A DNA stretch of 64,000 nt from Desulfotomaculum nigrificans DSM 574 (GCF_000189755.2 NZ_KI912183.1:2296257-2360256); one strand, 5' to 3'. Positions 14,683-26,129 are shown, numbered from the stretch's first letter. Notes: generated by a model not told the origin, from the letters alone. Translations and numbers: made by a program.

Positions 14683-15260
14683 CAATTAGTAAGCTAGTAA
14701 TAGGAGTATTAGCACTGCAAGGAGCGTTTATTGAACACCAAAAGGCATTGGCTAACTGTGGTGTTGAGAGTATCCAAGTGCGCAAACCGGAGCAGTTGGA
14801 GGAAATCAAGGGGTTAATTATTCCTGGTGGAGAAAGCACCACCATGGGTAAGCTGATGCATCAATTTGATCTTTTTGAGCCCATTCTAAACCTGGCTCAT
14901 AAGGGAGTACCAATTTTCGGTACCTGTGCTGGGATGATTATGTTGGCTAAAGATATAGTTGGTTCCAATCAGCCCAGATTGGGCTTGATGGACATTGCTG
15001 TGGAAAGGAATGCATTTGGCCGCCAGGTGGAAAGTTTTGAGGTGGATTTAAATGTTCCAGAATTGGGTGAAGAACCATTAAGAGCGATTTTTATTCGAGC
15101 ACCATACATTAAAAGTGCATCCAGCAATGTACAAGTAATGGCAACTTTCCAGGACAAGATTGTCCTGGCCAGACAAGGGAAATTTTTAGCAGCTGCCTTT
15201 CATCCGGAATTAACAAATGACTTAAGACTGCACAAATATTTCTTAAATATGATAGACTGA
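14676..15260 (+). CDS. pdxT: Pyridoxal 5'-phosphate synthase glutaminase subunit PdxT
   Basis: PdxT is the glutaminase that delivers ammonia to PdxS. The 194-residue protein contains [10 protein letters not shown] at about 51-60, the nucleophile Cys84 in GTCAGMIML, and the FHPEL segment with the partner His-Glu near the C-terminus. Its ATG lies inside the last codons of pdxS and uses a GAAAGAGG site within that gene. A strong terminator follows at 15278. Confidence 0.96.
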   Translation: MVTISKLVIGVLALQGAFIEHQKALANCGVESIQVRKPEQLEEIKGLIIPGGESTTMGKLMHQFDLFEPILNLAHKGVPIFGTCAGMIMLAKDIVGSNQPRLGLMDIAVERNAFGRQVESFEVDLNVPELGEEPLRAIFIRAPYIKSASSNVQVMATFQDKIVLARQGKFLAAAFHPELTNDLRLHKYFLNMID

Positions 15261-15277
15261 GACTAAAGTCCTATTCT

Positions 15278-15303
15278 AAAGAGGCCAAAGGGCCTCTTTT
15301 TAT
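15278..15303 (+). terminator. Intrinsic terminator of pdxST
   Basis: AAAGAGGCC and GGCCTCTTT flank an AAAG loop and run into TTTTATATTTTT. Confidence 0.9.
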
Positions 15304-15389
15304 ATTTTTAGTAAAAAAACTGCCTAAATACCAATATTCGTCATTTTTCATCAAAGGAATTTGTTATTATTTAGCAAACTAAATAGATT

Positions 15390-16004
15390 ATGATGAAGAA
15401 TTATAAAAAACTAATTGATTCATGGGCCACAACGTTGGCCCAACCGATGCAGGGAAACAAGGAAGATAACAGGGCCATCATGGCTTATGCCTTGCACCTG
15501 GTGATTTTTAACATTATTTTAACCCTTAGCACGCTACTGACCAGTATCTGGTTAGGTGTTTTCGCTACTGCGGCTGTTGCCCTGCTGGCCAGCGGTTCGC
15601 TGCGTATTTTCAGCGGCGGCTATCACTGTAGCAGTCCTGTTACTTGTCTCTTACTGACGGTAAGCCTGTTTAATATTTACGGTGAAGGTGCGGTTATATT
15701 AACAAACTATACCAAATTTTATCAGGTGCTAGGAGCTTTAATAGTTATCATGTGGTTGGCCCTTTGGTTTATTATTAAAAATGCTCCTGTGGAAACGCCC
15801 AATAAACCTATCCGGGAAGAGCGTAAGCCCGGGCTGAAAAAGAAGGCCCTGATGGTGTGGCTATTTTGGACGGTAATTTTAGTAATATTGACGGTGATTG
15901 ATTTTAACGGTTACAAGCAATTTATATTGGCTATCGGACTGGGAATAGCCAACCAAACATTTTCAATTTCCGGTTGGCTTAAAAATAAGAGGAAGGAGGT
16001 GTGA
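15390..16004 (+). CDS. agrB: AgrB-like peptide-processing membrane endopeptidase
   Basis: AgrB cleaves and helps cyclise the AgrD propeptide into a thiolactone signal. The 204-residue protein is strongly hydrophobic, with several membrane segments. It has RIFSGGYHCSSPVTC, placing His79 and Cys86 seven residues apart, as for the catalytic His77 and Cys84 of staphylococcal AgrB. The gene is followed two bases after its stop by a small agrD-like gene, which strongly supports the call. AgrB activity is inferred from family and context. It begins the locus whose sensor kinase is broken by the IS element downstream. Confidence 0.88.
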   Translation: MMKNYKKLIDSWATTLAQPMQGNKEDNRAIMAYALHLVIFNIILTLSTLLTSIWLGVFATAAVALLASGSLRIFSGGYHCSSPVTCLLLTVSLFNIYGEGAVILTNYTKFYQVLGALIVIMWLALWFIIKNAPVETPNKPIREERKPGLKKKALMVWLFWTVILVILTVIDFNGYKQFILAIGLGIANQTFSISGWLKNKRKEV

Positions 16005-16006
16005 CA

Positions 16007-16126
16007 ATGAAAACCAGAGTAATCTTTTTATTGTCTACTGTACTGTTTTTCATCGCCCAGGTTAATGCTAATATTACATGTTTATTTGGACACTATGAGC
16101 CTGAAATTCCAGATAGCCTGCGTTAA
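16007..16126 (+). CDS. agrD: AgrD-like cyclic autoinducer propeptide
   Basis: This 39-residue gene is easily missed because of its size. Residues 1-21 form an amphipathic/hydrophobic leader with Lys and Arg at positions 2 and 4, then NITCLFGHYEPEIPDSLR. Cys25 would start a five- or six-residue thiolactone ring (CLFGH or CLFGHY). The acidic tail with EPEIPDSL matches the charged C-terminal recognition region of clostridial AgrD peptides. GGAGG within the end of agrB provides the ribosome site, so translation is coupled. The mature peptide boundaries cannot be fixed from sequence alone. Confidence 0.85.
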   Translation: MKTRVIFLLSTVLFFIAQVNANITCLFGHYEPEIPDSLR

Positions 16127-16140
16127 AGGGGAAGACAGAT

Positions 16141-16617
16141 ATGAAAACAATATTTTTTAATCTTATGTTTCAGGGCTGGCCAGAAATGGTTGCCCTAATT
16201 TTTACTGCATTTTCAATTATTGGATATAATGCTTCTTTAAAATCTATTCTTAGATACGGACTAATACTAGCATCTCTTATATGGTTGGTGCGGGCTATGT
16301 CAGTACCTTTTGGTTTGCATACATTAGTAGGAGTTTTTGGTTTTATTTTAATCATGCATAAGATAGCAAAGGTTTCATTGGTTAATTCTTTTTATGTTAC
16401 ATTTTTTGTTCAATTTATGTTGGCTTCTTTAGAAACAATTGTACATTTTACTGTTAATAAGGTGTTTGGAGTTGTTTTTGTCACTCAAGATTGGTTGTGG
16501 ATACTTATCGGTTGGCCTCAAATAATTATTATTTTAGTTTTTGGTTGGATAATTAAGAAATGGCTTCGCCCGTGGATTTTATCTAAATTTAAAAACGGGG
16601 GTATATTACATGGTTAA
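16141..16617 (+). CDS. Small integral membrane protein of the agr locus
   Basis: This 158-residue protein consists almost entirely of about five hydrophobic segments and short basic loops, with a basic C-terminus (KKWLRPWILSKFKNGG). It has no catalytic motif that I recognise. It starts 15 bp after agrD and overlaps the following kinase gene by eight bases, so it is translationally coupled to the sensor. A role as an accessory receptor or peptide-handling partner is a guess from position. It could also be the separated membrane part of an AgrC-like receptor. Confidence 0.7.
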   Translation: MKTIFFNLMFQGWPEMVALIFTAFSIIGYNASLKSILRYGLILASLIWLVRAMSVPFGLHTLVGVFGFILIMHKIAKVSLVNSFYVTFFVQFMLASLETIVHFTVNKVFGVVFVTQDWLWILIGWPQIIIILVFGWIIKKWLRPWILSKFKNGGILHG

Positions 16618-17288
16618 TAGGTTTTCCCCTGTAGCTAAGGTTAAAAATGTTTATTGGATTGGTCATTTTTTATTTTTTATCATAATTTTAGTAGTTATTA
16701 TTATCTCTGATCCAAAACAATTTTCACCAGGAAAAATTGACGGTAGCCTATTAATGGGGTTTGCTTCCATATGGGCAGTGGGGTATATCTTTTTTTTTAT
16801 CGCTAATTACGTATACTTTAAGGCCGTAAATGAAAAATTTACTACTCCTAATAGAGTTTTATATCAGGTGTTATATTCAATTGTATTAATTATCTTTACC
16901 TTGTTGTTTTTTTCTGTTTACGGTGAAAAAGTTTATGTTTCCATATATGTTATTCCTGTTGCTCTGATTGCCATGACCTGTGGTCCCTATATAGGAATTG
17001 CTGCTACCATAATTCTTGGCTTCAGCATATTTTTTCTTCAAGAATATAACTTAAGTCAAAGATTCTCAATACATGAAGTAACTACAATTTTATGTTTACT
17101 AATTTTAGCCTGGTTAGTGGGGCAAATATCACAAATCAGTATTTTACACACTTTACAGTTAGCTAAAGAAAAAAAGTTTTTATCCGGATTAATTGAAACC
17201 TTTAGTGGAGGAATTATAATCACTAATCTAAAAGGAGAGATTACTCTCTGCAATAAAGAAATAGAAAATATCTTTAAAATTAATAAGA
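16610..17288 (+). pseudogene. Histidine kinase, N-terminal part (split by IS)
   Basis: This is the first 226 codons of a membrane-bound sensor histidine kinase. About six membrane segments occupy residues 10-185, and the start of a PAS domain follows (GLIETFSGGIIITNLKGEI and on). An IS30-family element enters within the PAS domain after AAAATTAATAAGA (17276-17288), and the interrupted frame then meets TAA at 17291. Joining base 17288 to 18625 restores one frame of 527 residues. A truncated membrane fragment may still be translated. It is coupled to the preceding membrane protein gene. Confidence 0.9.
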
Positions 17289-18611
<1,323 letters not shown>

Positions 18612-18624
18612 AAAATTAATAAGA

Positions 18625-19529
18625 GTAATCTAATGGGACAGATGGAAACGCTACTATGGTATGACTGTTCTCCACCTGTTTTTCAATGGCCACAAAATTT
18701 TAATAATCTTGAAATAACAACTGGTTCAAAAAGCTATCTAGTCAGCCGATTTATCTTAACGGGTCCAGGACCTGAAGAAATATGTTATGCCACCGTCATT
18801 AATGACATTACCGAGCACAAACAACAACAATTGCAACTGCAGAGATTGGCTACTCTATCGGCAGTGGGTGAATTGGCCGCCGGAGCGGCTCATGAAATCC
18901 GGAATCCTCTTACAACGGTAAGGGGTTTTTTGCAACTTTTAAGGGAAAAGGTCACCGATCCAAGGACCGCGGAGTTAAGCCAGTTAGCCATCGAGGAAGT
19001 GGACCATATCAATAATATTGTTACCAGCATGTTGCAATTAGCCAAACCGGAAAATGGCCAAATAGGACCTTTGGACATCAATCAAATTATCAATGAAACA
19101 TGGGATTTATATACCTATTCAGGTATCCGCAAAGGCATCAGTTATGAAAAAGAGTTGGCTTACGGACTGCCCCTGCTGGCAGGTAATGCAAAACAAATCA
19201 AGCAAGTGCTGCTAAACTTGCTGAAAAATGCAGAAAATGCCTGCAATCCGGGAGATAAAATCAAGGTTAATACGTATGTGGATAACCATGTGATTTGTTT
19301 AAGTGTAACTGATACGGGCAAAGGAATTGTCCCGGAGCAGCTGGAGAAAATTTTTAATCCCTTTTACACCACCAGTTCCTCAGGAACAGGGTTAGGTTTG
19401 GCCATCTGTAATCGCATTGTAGCTGACCATCAGGGTACCATTAAAGTGGACAGTCAACCAGGTATGGGAACCACCTTTACGGTGTGTTTTAGGAGTATAG
19501 ATGTATATAAATCAAACCACCAACAGTAA
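18625..19529 (+). pseudogene. Histidine kinase, C-terminal part (split by IS)
   Basis: This part carries the rest of the PAS domain and the whole catalytic core. The H-box is AHEIRNPLTTVRGFLQLL with the phosphorylated His, the N-box QVLLNLLKNAENAC, and the G-boxes DTGKGI and GTGLGLAICNRIV. This is the NtrB/KinA-type core, not the HPK10 core of classical AgrC. An ATG at 18633 could start a 298-residue soluble fragment, but no good ribosome site is visible. No response regulator lies next to it. A perfect second copy of the 13-bp repeat directly precedes the segment. Confidence 0.9.
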
Positions 19530-19689
19530 AATTATGGAAAATAGTATAGGACTGAATAGGAGCGACTTGCTTAATACATACAGCCAAATTTAAAAGAAAC
19601 CAGCATTAATTACCAAAAAATGGTACTTGGAAACATGTGCTAATATATTAATGAATGCTTACTTGGCGGCGTTCAGGAGGTGAACTGTG

Positions 19690-19983
19690 ATGAAGTTTAT
19701 CAACCTGAACAAACTGGGCAAGTTGCTCATCACAGTGGCCGTAATATTATCCTTCCTTTTTGGCACCATGGTAGAGAATAGATATCAGGTGGTGCATAAT
19801 TTCCAAGCAGTAACAGAAAATGTCAATGCGATAATATTACCCACTGGCCAAAAAATTAAAGAAAGGTTTGGTGACTACTACAGAGAAGCTGAAAAAACCT
19901 ATGATGCCCTTAAGATTGGCACTGCCATCAGCCTGGCCATTGTATTGAGTTCCTTTCCTAAAAAAAGTGACAGGGGGCCATAA
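19690..19983 (+). CDS. Small membrane-anchored protein of unknown function
   Basis: The 97-residue protein has one clear N-terminal hydrophobic segment (LLITVAVILSFLFGTMV, about residues 12-28) and a second weak hydrophobic stretch near the end (IGTAISLAIVLSSF). The middle is polar and probably helical. I do not recognise the family. A strong CAGGAGG site precedes GTG 19687 and ATG 19690; the ATG has better spacing. It follows the kinase by 160 bp and could be part of the agr locus, but nothing in the sequence proves this. Confidence 0.6.
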   Translation: MKFINLNKLGKLLITVAVILSFLFGTMVENRYQVVHNFQAVTENVNAIILPTGQKIKERFGDYYREAEKTYDALKIGTAISLAIVLSSFPKKSDRGP

Positions 19984-20000
19984 AATTAATAAATCCATAA

Positions 20001-20029
20001 TTGACAAACAAATGTCTCTCAGGTAAAAT
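20001..20029 (+). promoter_or_regulatory. Promoter of the T-box/serA operon
   Basis: TTGACA (20001-20006), a 17-base spacer and TAAAAT (20024-20029) immediately precede the T-box leader. Confidence 0.75.
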
Positions 20030-20039
20030 CATATACATC

Positions 20040-20345
20040 TTACAAAGGAAATCATAGTTAAACCCGTTGAAGGGGAAAAGTAACTTGGTCTGATCTTACA
20101 GAGAGCCGGTGGGTGGTGTGAACCGGTAGAGAAGTTCAGGTGAATTCCTCCCCGGAGGGGATCTGCCGAACCCGGTAAGAGATAAACAAGGGCTGTGAAG
20201 TAGGTGGATACGGGACGATACCCGTTATAACGAACGAGAGGGCCAGGGATATTTAGAATGTTTTCCTGGTCAATAAGGGTGGCAACGCGGGAGTATACCT
20301 CTCGTCCCTAATGGACTAATCTCCGTTAGGGGCGGGAGGTTTTAT
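20040..20345 (+). promoter_or_regulatory. T-box riboswitch, probably serine (UCC)
   Basis: The conserved T-box sequence AAGGGTGGCAACGCGGG lies at 20275-20291 and is followed by a terminator with arms ACCTCTCGTCCCTA (20297-20310) and TAGGGGCGGGAGGT (20327-20340) plus a T-run. The upstream stem I contains the distal AGAGAGCCGG region. In the specifier loop, GAAT is followed by TCC (20146-20148). The same spacing (GAAC then ATG) holds in the methionine T-box at 47068, so I read the specifier as serine UCC. Uncharged tRNA-Ser would then turn on the aminotransferase-serA operon. Confidence 0.9.
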
Positions 20346-20391
20346 ATTTTCCCACCCCGGCGGGTCAAAAAATTTTTTTGGAGGGATTATT

Positions 20392-21549
20392 ATGATGCCA
20401 GACAAAAAGTATCTATTAATTCCGGGACCGACACAGGTTCCCCCCAGGGTGGTAGAGGCTATGTCCAGACCCATCATTGGACACCGTAGCGCCGAGTTTC
20501 AAGTACTGATGGAAAGGGTTACAGGTAAACTTAAAAAGGTATTCCAAACCGAAAACCACGTTTTTATCCAGGCCAGTTCCGGTACCGGTGCCCTGGAAGC
20601 GGCAGTGGCCAACTTAGTCAGCCCCGGGGATAAGGTATTAGCATTATCCTGCGGCAAGTTTGGTGAACGCTTTGCCGAGTTAGCCCGCATCTATGGCGGC
20701 GAAGTAGATTTTGTGGATTTTGGCTGGGGTTATGATATAGACCTCAATGTGGTCAAAAAGAAATTAGACGCTGACCCGGGTATTAAAGTGGTGCTGGCCA
20801 CCCAAAATGAAACTTCCACCGGGGTACAAAACGATATTGAAGGACTGGGCAAACTGGTGGCCCAGTATGATGCGGTGCTGGCAGTTGATGCTGTTAGCGG
20901 TTTAGCCGCCATTGATTTAAAGACCGATGCCTGGCATGTGGATGTGGTGGTCAGCGGCTCCCAAAAGGCCTTCATGCTGCCACCTGGTTTGGCATTTATC
21001 AGCGTCAGTGACAAGGCCTGGAAAAAGATAGAGCAAAATACCTCTCCCAACTACTATTTCAATTTGTTAAAGGCCAGAAAATCAATTGCCAAGTGGAACA
21101 CAGCATATACCACTCCGGTATCTATGGTTTACGGCCTGGAAGCTGCCCTGGATATGATTTTGGAGGAAGGACTGGACAATGTATTTGCCCGGCACGCTCT
21201 GCTGGCCAAAGCCACCCGGGCGGGTATTCAGGGACTGGGGCTGGAGCTTTTAGCCCCTGATGAGTGTGCTTCCAACGCGGTAACGGCAGTGCAATCGCCC
21301 ATGGTAGTAAATGCGGACACCCTGCGCAAAGTACTGCAAAGAGATTACGGTGTTACCTTTGCCGGCGGACAGGAAATCATGAAGGGTAAAATTTTCCGCA
21401 TAGCGCATATGGGTTACGCCGACAAAATGGATGTAATTATCGCCCTGGCTGCCCTGGAAATGGCTCTGGGCAAATGTGGTTATAAAGCTGAGCTGGGTGC
21501 CGGTGTAAGAGAAGCTGAAATGGTATTTGTAGGAGGGGAACATGCATGA
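20392..21549 (+). CDS. Class V aminotransferase, serine biosynthesis type
   Basis: The 385-residue protein is a PLP-dependent class V aminotransferase like alanine-glyoxylate/serine-pyruvate transaminases (YLLIPGPTQVPPRVVEAMSRP at the N-terminus, with only part quoted). The PLP lysine is in VVSGSQKAFMLPPGL, and AVDAVSGLAAIDL provides the conserved Asp. Placed under a serine T-box and overlapping serA by four bases, it most likely transaminates phosphohydroxypyruvate in place of a typical SerC. Serine-glyoxylate activity is an alternative. Two ATG codons (20392, 20395) follow a GGAGGG site. Confidence 0.85.
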   Translation: MMPDKKYLLIPGPTQVPPRVVEAMSRPIIGHRSAEFQVLMERVTGKLKKVFQTENHVFIQASSGTGALEAAVANLVSPGDKVLALSCGKFGERFAELARIYGGEVDFVDFGWGYDIDLNVVKKKLDADPGIKVVLATQNETSTGVQNDIEGLGKLVAQYDAVLAVDAVSGLAAIDLKTDAWHVDVVVSGSQKAFMLPPGLAFISVSDKAWKKIEQNTSPNYYFNLLKARKSIAKWNTAYTTPVSMVYGLEAALDMILEEGLDNVFARHALLAKATRAGIQGLGLELLAPDECASNAVTAVQSPMVVNADTLRKVLQRDYGVTFAGGQEIMKGKIFRIAHMGYADKMDVIIALAALEMALGKCGYKAELGAGVREAEMVFVGGEHA

Positions 21550-23129
21550 TGAAAGTATTAGTGATGGATAATGTGTCGGAGCAAGGCTTGGCGCCTTTAC
21601 GCCGGCATAATGACATAGAAGTGGTCATCGGCCAAAAAATGACCGAAGATGAATTGGTGGGAGTCATTGGAGAATATGACGCTATGATTGTACGCAGCGC
21701 CACCAAGGTAACCGCCAGGGTGATTGAGGCTGCTACCAAACTTAAAGTAATCGGTCGGGCCGGTGTGGGTGTTGATAATATTGATAGGACAGCGGCCACC
21801 AATAAGGGTATCCTGGTGGTCAATGCCCCGGACGGTAATACCATTGCGGCGGCGGAGTTAACCATGGCCATGATGTTGGCCCTGGCCAGAAAAGTACCCA
21901 TGGCCTGCAGCAAGCTTAAAAACGGAGTGTGGGATAAAAAGGCCTTTCTGGGCGTGGAACTGCGGGGCAAAACCCTGGGTATCATCGGCCTGGGGCGCAT
22001 CGGTACAGCGGTGGCCAAGCGGGCTCACGCCATGGAGATGCAGATTATCGCCTATGATCCCTACATTGCCGAAGAGCACGCTAAAAAAATGGCCGTTGAG
22101 TTGGTCACCCTCAAGGAACTATTTAACCGGGCTGATTTTATCACCATCCACATGCCCAAGACCAAGGAAACTTATCACATGATTAATCAAGAGGCCTTCA
22201 ATCAGATGAAGGACGGGGTGCGCATAATCAACTGTGCCCGGGGCGGTATCGTGGATGAAGCAGCCTTGTATGAAGCCATGATCAGCGGCAAAGTGGCCGG
22301 TGCAGCCCTGGATGTTTTTGAAACAGAACCCTGCACTGACAGTCCCTTACTGCAATTGGATAACTTCATAGCCACCCCCCACCTGGGTGCATCCACCCAG
22401 GAGGCCCAAATTAACGTGGCCGTGGATGTGGCCGAAGAAATTGTGGCCGCCCTGCGGGGCGAGTTGGTTAAAAATGCGGTTAACATTCCGTCCATGAGCC
22501 CCAAATTACTGGCTAAAATCCGACCCTTCCTGGATTTGGCGGAGAAACTGGGTAAATTCCAGGCCCAGATGTTGAACGGCCGTATCGAAAAGGTAGAAGT
22601 GGTTTACAGTGGCGAGTTAGCTAAATACGAAGTGAACCCCATTACCACCACATTGCTTAAAGGTTTGCTTGATCCCATCCTCCAGGAAAACGTGAATTTT
22701 GTGAACGCTCCCCTGGTGGCTCGCAACCGGGGTATTACCGTCATCCAAACCACCAAAGATAATGCCGAGGATTATAACAACCTGATCACTGTTACCGTTT
22801 ATACGGATAAAGGGCAGCGGATTTTGGCCGGCACCCTGTTCCAGGGCAATGATCCCAGGGTTGTTAATATTGACGGTTACCGTATTAATGCTGCCACCAC
22901 CGGGCATATGTTAGTGATACCTCATATTGATAAGCCCGGTATTGTCGGTAAAGTGGGTACCCTGGTGGGTGACAAGGACATCAACATTGCCGGCATGCAG
23001 GTGGGCCGCATTGAATTGGGTGGTAAGGCCATTATGGTAATGATGGTAGACAATATCGTTCCCCAGTGTGCCTTGGATGAAATGGCTAAGATAGATGGTA
23101 TATTGGAAGTTAAGATGGTTAGCTTATAA
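21546..23129 (+). CDS. serA: D-3-phosphoglycerate dehydrogenase
   Basis: SerA oxidises 3-phosphoglycerate in the first step of serine synthesis. The 527-residue length is that of the long Bacillus-type enzyme. It has an N-terminal substrate domain, an NAD domain with LGIIGLGRIGTAVAKRA near residue 140, the catalytic Arg-Glu-His region (CARGGIVDEAAL, ending with ATPHLGAST), an intervening domain, and a C-terminal ACT domain (MLVIPHIDKPGIVGKVGTLV) that usually senses serine. The start overlaps the stop of the aminotransferase gene, so the two are coupled under the T-box. Confidence 0.96.
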   Translation: MMKVLVMDNVSEQGLAPLRRHNDIEVVIGQKMTEDELVGVIGEYDAMIVRSATKVTARVIEAATKLKVIGRAGVGVDNIDRTAATNKGILVVNAPDGNTIAAAELTMAMMLALARKVPMACSKLKNGVWDKKAFLGVELRGKTLGIIGLGRIGTAVAKRAHAMEMQIIAYDPYIAEEHAKKMAVELVTLKELFNRADFITIHMPKTKETYHMINQEAFNQMKDGVRIINCARGGIVDEAALYEAMISGKVAGAALDVFETEPCTDSPLLQLDNFIATPHLGASTQEAQINVAVDVAEEIVAALRGELVKNAVNIPSMSPKLLAKIRPFLDLAEKLGKFQAQMLNGRIEKVEVVYSGELAKYEVNPITTTLLKGLLDPILQENVNFVNAPLVARNRGITVIQTTKDNAEDYNNLITVTVYTDKGQRILAGTLFQGNDPRVVNIDGYRINAATTGHMLVIPHIDKPGIVGKVGTLVGDKDINIAGMQVGRIELGGKAIMVMMVDNIVPQCALDEMAKIDGILEVKMVSL

Positions 23130-23141
23130 CGATCACCCCGT

Positions 23142-23170
23142 TTTACAAATGGTAGGCTCTGTAGTATAAT
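23142..23170 (+). promoter_or_regulatory. Promoter of serS
   Basis: TTTACA (23142-23147), a 17-base spacer and TATAAT (23165-23170) lie 77 bp before the serS start. No T-box is present in this short leader. Confidence 0.7.
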
Positions 23171-23222
23171 ACTTAGGGCAAAAAGTGATTATTTTTGGCA
23201 ATAATACCAATAAAAGATTTAA

Positions 23223-24521
<1,299 letters not shown>

Positions 24522-24547
24522 AGTCATTAATATCTGGTTCAACTAAA

Positions 24548-24577
24548 TTGACAAACCAGTCAACACTGTGTTATACT
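24548..24577 (+). promoter_or_regulatory. Promoter of the tRNA-Ser pair
   Basis: TTGACA (24548-24553) and TATACT (24572-24577) are 18 bases apart, upstream of tRNA-Ser(TGA). A small GGAGG/CCTCC hairpin (24609-24624) lies in between. Confidence 0.65.
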
Positions 24578-24630
24578 CAATCTTGCGTTGAGGTTAAGAG
24601 ATAATCAATGGAGGGTAGTCCTCCAATTTT

Positions 24631-24720
24631 GGAGGGGTGTCCGAGCGGTTTAAGGAGGCGGTCTTGAAAACCGTTGTAGGGGTGACTCTACCGTGGGTTC
24701 GAATCCCACTCCCTCCGCCA
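24631..24720 (+). tRNA. tRNA-Ser (TGA)
   Basis: A 90-nt class II tRNA with a long variable arm, anticodon TGA in TCTTGAAAA, TTCGAAT in the T loop and encoded CCA. Confidence 0.96.
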
Positions 24721-24750
24721 GACCTTCCGCCGATAAGTTAATAAATTAAT

Positions 24751-24845
24751 GGAGAGCTGGCCGAGTTGGCTGAAGGCGCTCGCCTGCTAAGCGAGTATAC
24801 GGGCTTAAACCTGTATCGAGGGTTCGAATCCCTCGCTCTCCGCCA
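24751..24845 (+). tRNA. tRNA-Ser (GCT)
   Basis: A 95-nt class II tRNA with anticodon GCT in CTGCTAAG, a long variable arm, and encoded CCA. It shares the promoter of tRNA-Ser(TGA) and is followed by a terminator. Confidence 0.96.
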
Positions 24846-24854
24846 TTATATAAA

Positions 24855-24882
24855 AACCGTTAGTTTGGGCTAACGGTTATTT
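24855..24882 (+). terminator. Terminator after tRNA-Ser (GCT)
   Basis: AACCGTTAG and CTAACGGTT flank TTTGGG and are followed by ATTTTAAT. The rest of the 205-bp gap to the next tRNA holds a TTGATT/TATAAT promoter-like pair near 24958-24990 and nothing else that I can identify. Confidence 0.75.
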
Positions 24883-25050
24883 TAATGTTTTCAAACGCTT
24901 TGATCATATTTATTCCATTGTAGCCATGTTCCTTTAGGCCTGGCATATAATAATAGTTGATTTTTATACAGGCTGTGTTATATAATAAAGGACGTGGCAA
25001 GTTAGCAGTGTTTGATTGTCACAGTGCTATATGTCAATCAGGTAGATAAT

Positions 25051-25127
25051 GTGCCCGTGGCTCAATTGGATAGAGCACCTGACTACGGATCAGGAGGTTA
25101 GGGGTTCGAGTCCCTTCGGGCACGCCA
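25051..25127 (+). tRNA. tRNA-Arg (ACG), copy 1
   Basis: A 77-nt tRNA with acceptor GTGCCCG/CGGGCAC, anticodon ACG in GACTACGGATC, and encoded CCA. Confidence 0.96.
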
Positions 25128-25181
25128 TATGCCACTTGACTTATGGTTAACATTATGTTATTATTCTTCTTGCCTTAATAT

Positions 25182-25258
25182 GTGCCTGTAGCTCAATTGG
25201 ATAGAGCATCTGACTACGGATCAGAAGGTTAGGGGTTCGAGTCCCTTCAGGCACGCCA
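25182..25258 (+). tRNA. tRNA-Arg (ACG), copy 2
   Basis: The 77-nt sequence is nearly identical to copy 1. The differences occur mostly as paired changes: acceptor C-G to T-A (GTGCCTG/CAGGCAC) and the top anticodon-stem pair C-G to T-A. A TTGACT element at 25136 suggests its own promoter. Confidence 0.96.
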
Positions 25259-25268
25259 ATGCTAAGCG

Positions 25269-25312
25269 GTTGTTAGTTCTGAGTTGAAAATTTGGGGCTA
25301 ACAACTTCTTTA
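25269..25312 (+). terminator. Possible terminator between tRNA-Arg genes
   Basis: GTTGTTAG (25269-25276) and CTAACAAC (25298-25305) form a stem with a 21-base loop followed by TTCTTT; moderate quality. Confidence 0.5.
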
Positions 25313-25315
25313 TAT

Positions 25316-25392
25316 GCGCCCGTAGCTCAGGCGGATAGAGCAGCGGTTTCCTAAACCGCGTGTCGGTGGTTCGAGTCCTCCCGGGCGCACCA
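25316..25392 (+). tRNA. tRNA-Arg (CCT)
   Basis: A 77-nt tRNA with acceptor GCGCCCG/CGGGCGC, anticodon stem GCGGT/ACCGC, loop TTCCTAA giving anticodon CCT, and encoded CCA. Confidence 0.95.
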
Positions 25393-25418
25393 TTTTTTTA
25401 TTTTAAGGGGTTTTTACT

Positions 25419-25871
25419 TTGTCTCATAATCGCTACATGCGTGAAGCACTGGTAGAAGCCCAAAAGGCAGCGGAAAAAGGTGAGGTACCCATCGGTGCCG
25501 TAGTGGTGGCCGAAGGAGCAATCGTAGGCCGTGGCCACGATTTAAGGGAAAGCCTTTGCGATGCCTCTGCCCACGCCGAGATTCTGGCCATGCGAGAAGC
25601 GGCAAAGCAGCTGGGGGATTGGAGATTAAATCACGCCACCCTCTATGTAACGGTAGAACCCTGTGCCATGTGTGCCGGGGCCATTGTACAATTTCGGGTC
25701 AGGCGGCTGGTATACGGTGCTCCCAATCCCAAGGCTGGATCTGTGGATTCCATATTAGATATTGTGCATCAACCAAGATTTAACCATCGGGTAGAAGTGA
25801 TTTCCGGTATTATGGAAGATGAATGCCGGGCTGTTATACAAAACTTCTTCCGTTCTCTAAGAAATAAGTAG
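25419..25871 (+). CDS. tadA: tRNA-specific adenosine deaminase TadA
   Basis: TadA converts A34 to inosine in tRNA-Arg(ACG). The 150-residue protein has the zinc deaminase motifs HAE at residues 52-54 and PCAMC at 81-85, the two Cys being 82 and 85. The start is a TTG preceded by AAGGGG at eight bases; the next ATG would remove the first helix. It lies directly after two tRNA-Arg(ACG) genes, its own substrates. Position upstream of the SRP RNA-dnaX region matches Bacillus order, although several genes are inserted between them here. Confidence 0.93.
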   Translation: MSHNRYMREALVEAQKAAEKGEVPIGAVVVAEGAIVGRGHDLRESLCDASAHAEILAMREAAKQLGDWRLNHATLYVTVEPCAMCAGAIVQFRVRRLVYGAPNPKAGSVDSILDIVHQPRFNHRVEVISGIMEDECRAVIQNFFRSLRNK

Positions 25872-25874
25872 TGT

Positions 25875-25968
25875 GGAGAGCTGGCCGAGCTGGTCGAAGG
25901 CGCTCGACTCGAAATCGAGTAGACCGTTAGCAGCGGTCTCCAGGGTTCGAATCCCTGGCTCTCCGCCA
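25875..25968 (+). tRNA. tRNA-Ser (CGA)
   Basis: A 94-nt class II tRNA with anticodon CGA in CTCGAAAT, a long variable arm and encoded CCA. It starts three bases after the tadA stop codon, so it may be cotranscribed with tadA. Confidence 0.96.
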
Positions 25969-25982
25969 AATGCAAATAAACA

Positions 25983-26022
25983 AAGGGATTCTCGCTGTTT
26001 GATGTGAGAATCCCTTGCTGTT
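25983..26022 (+). terminator. Terminator after tRNA-Ser (CGA)
   Basis: AAGGGATTCTC (25983-25993) and GAGAATCCCTT (26006-26016) pair perfectly, followed by GCTGTTTTT. The next 110 bp (to 26129) contain a G+C-rich stretch with no recognisable gene. Confidence 0.8.
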
Positions 26023-26129
26023 TTTATGAGCGGATTTAGGCGGAGCCGACGGGAGCATCGACGCTGCCGCCGGAAAGAATTTTTCAATCATTTAACAACT
26101 GGCACTATTAGGCCATGAAAAGAAATGAT

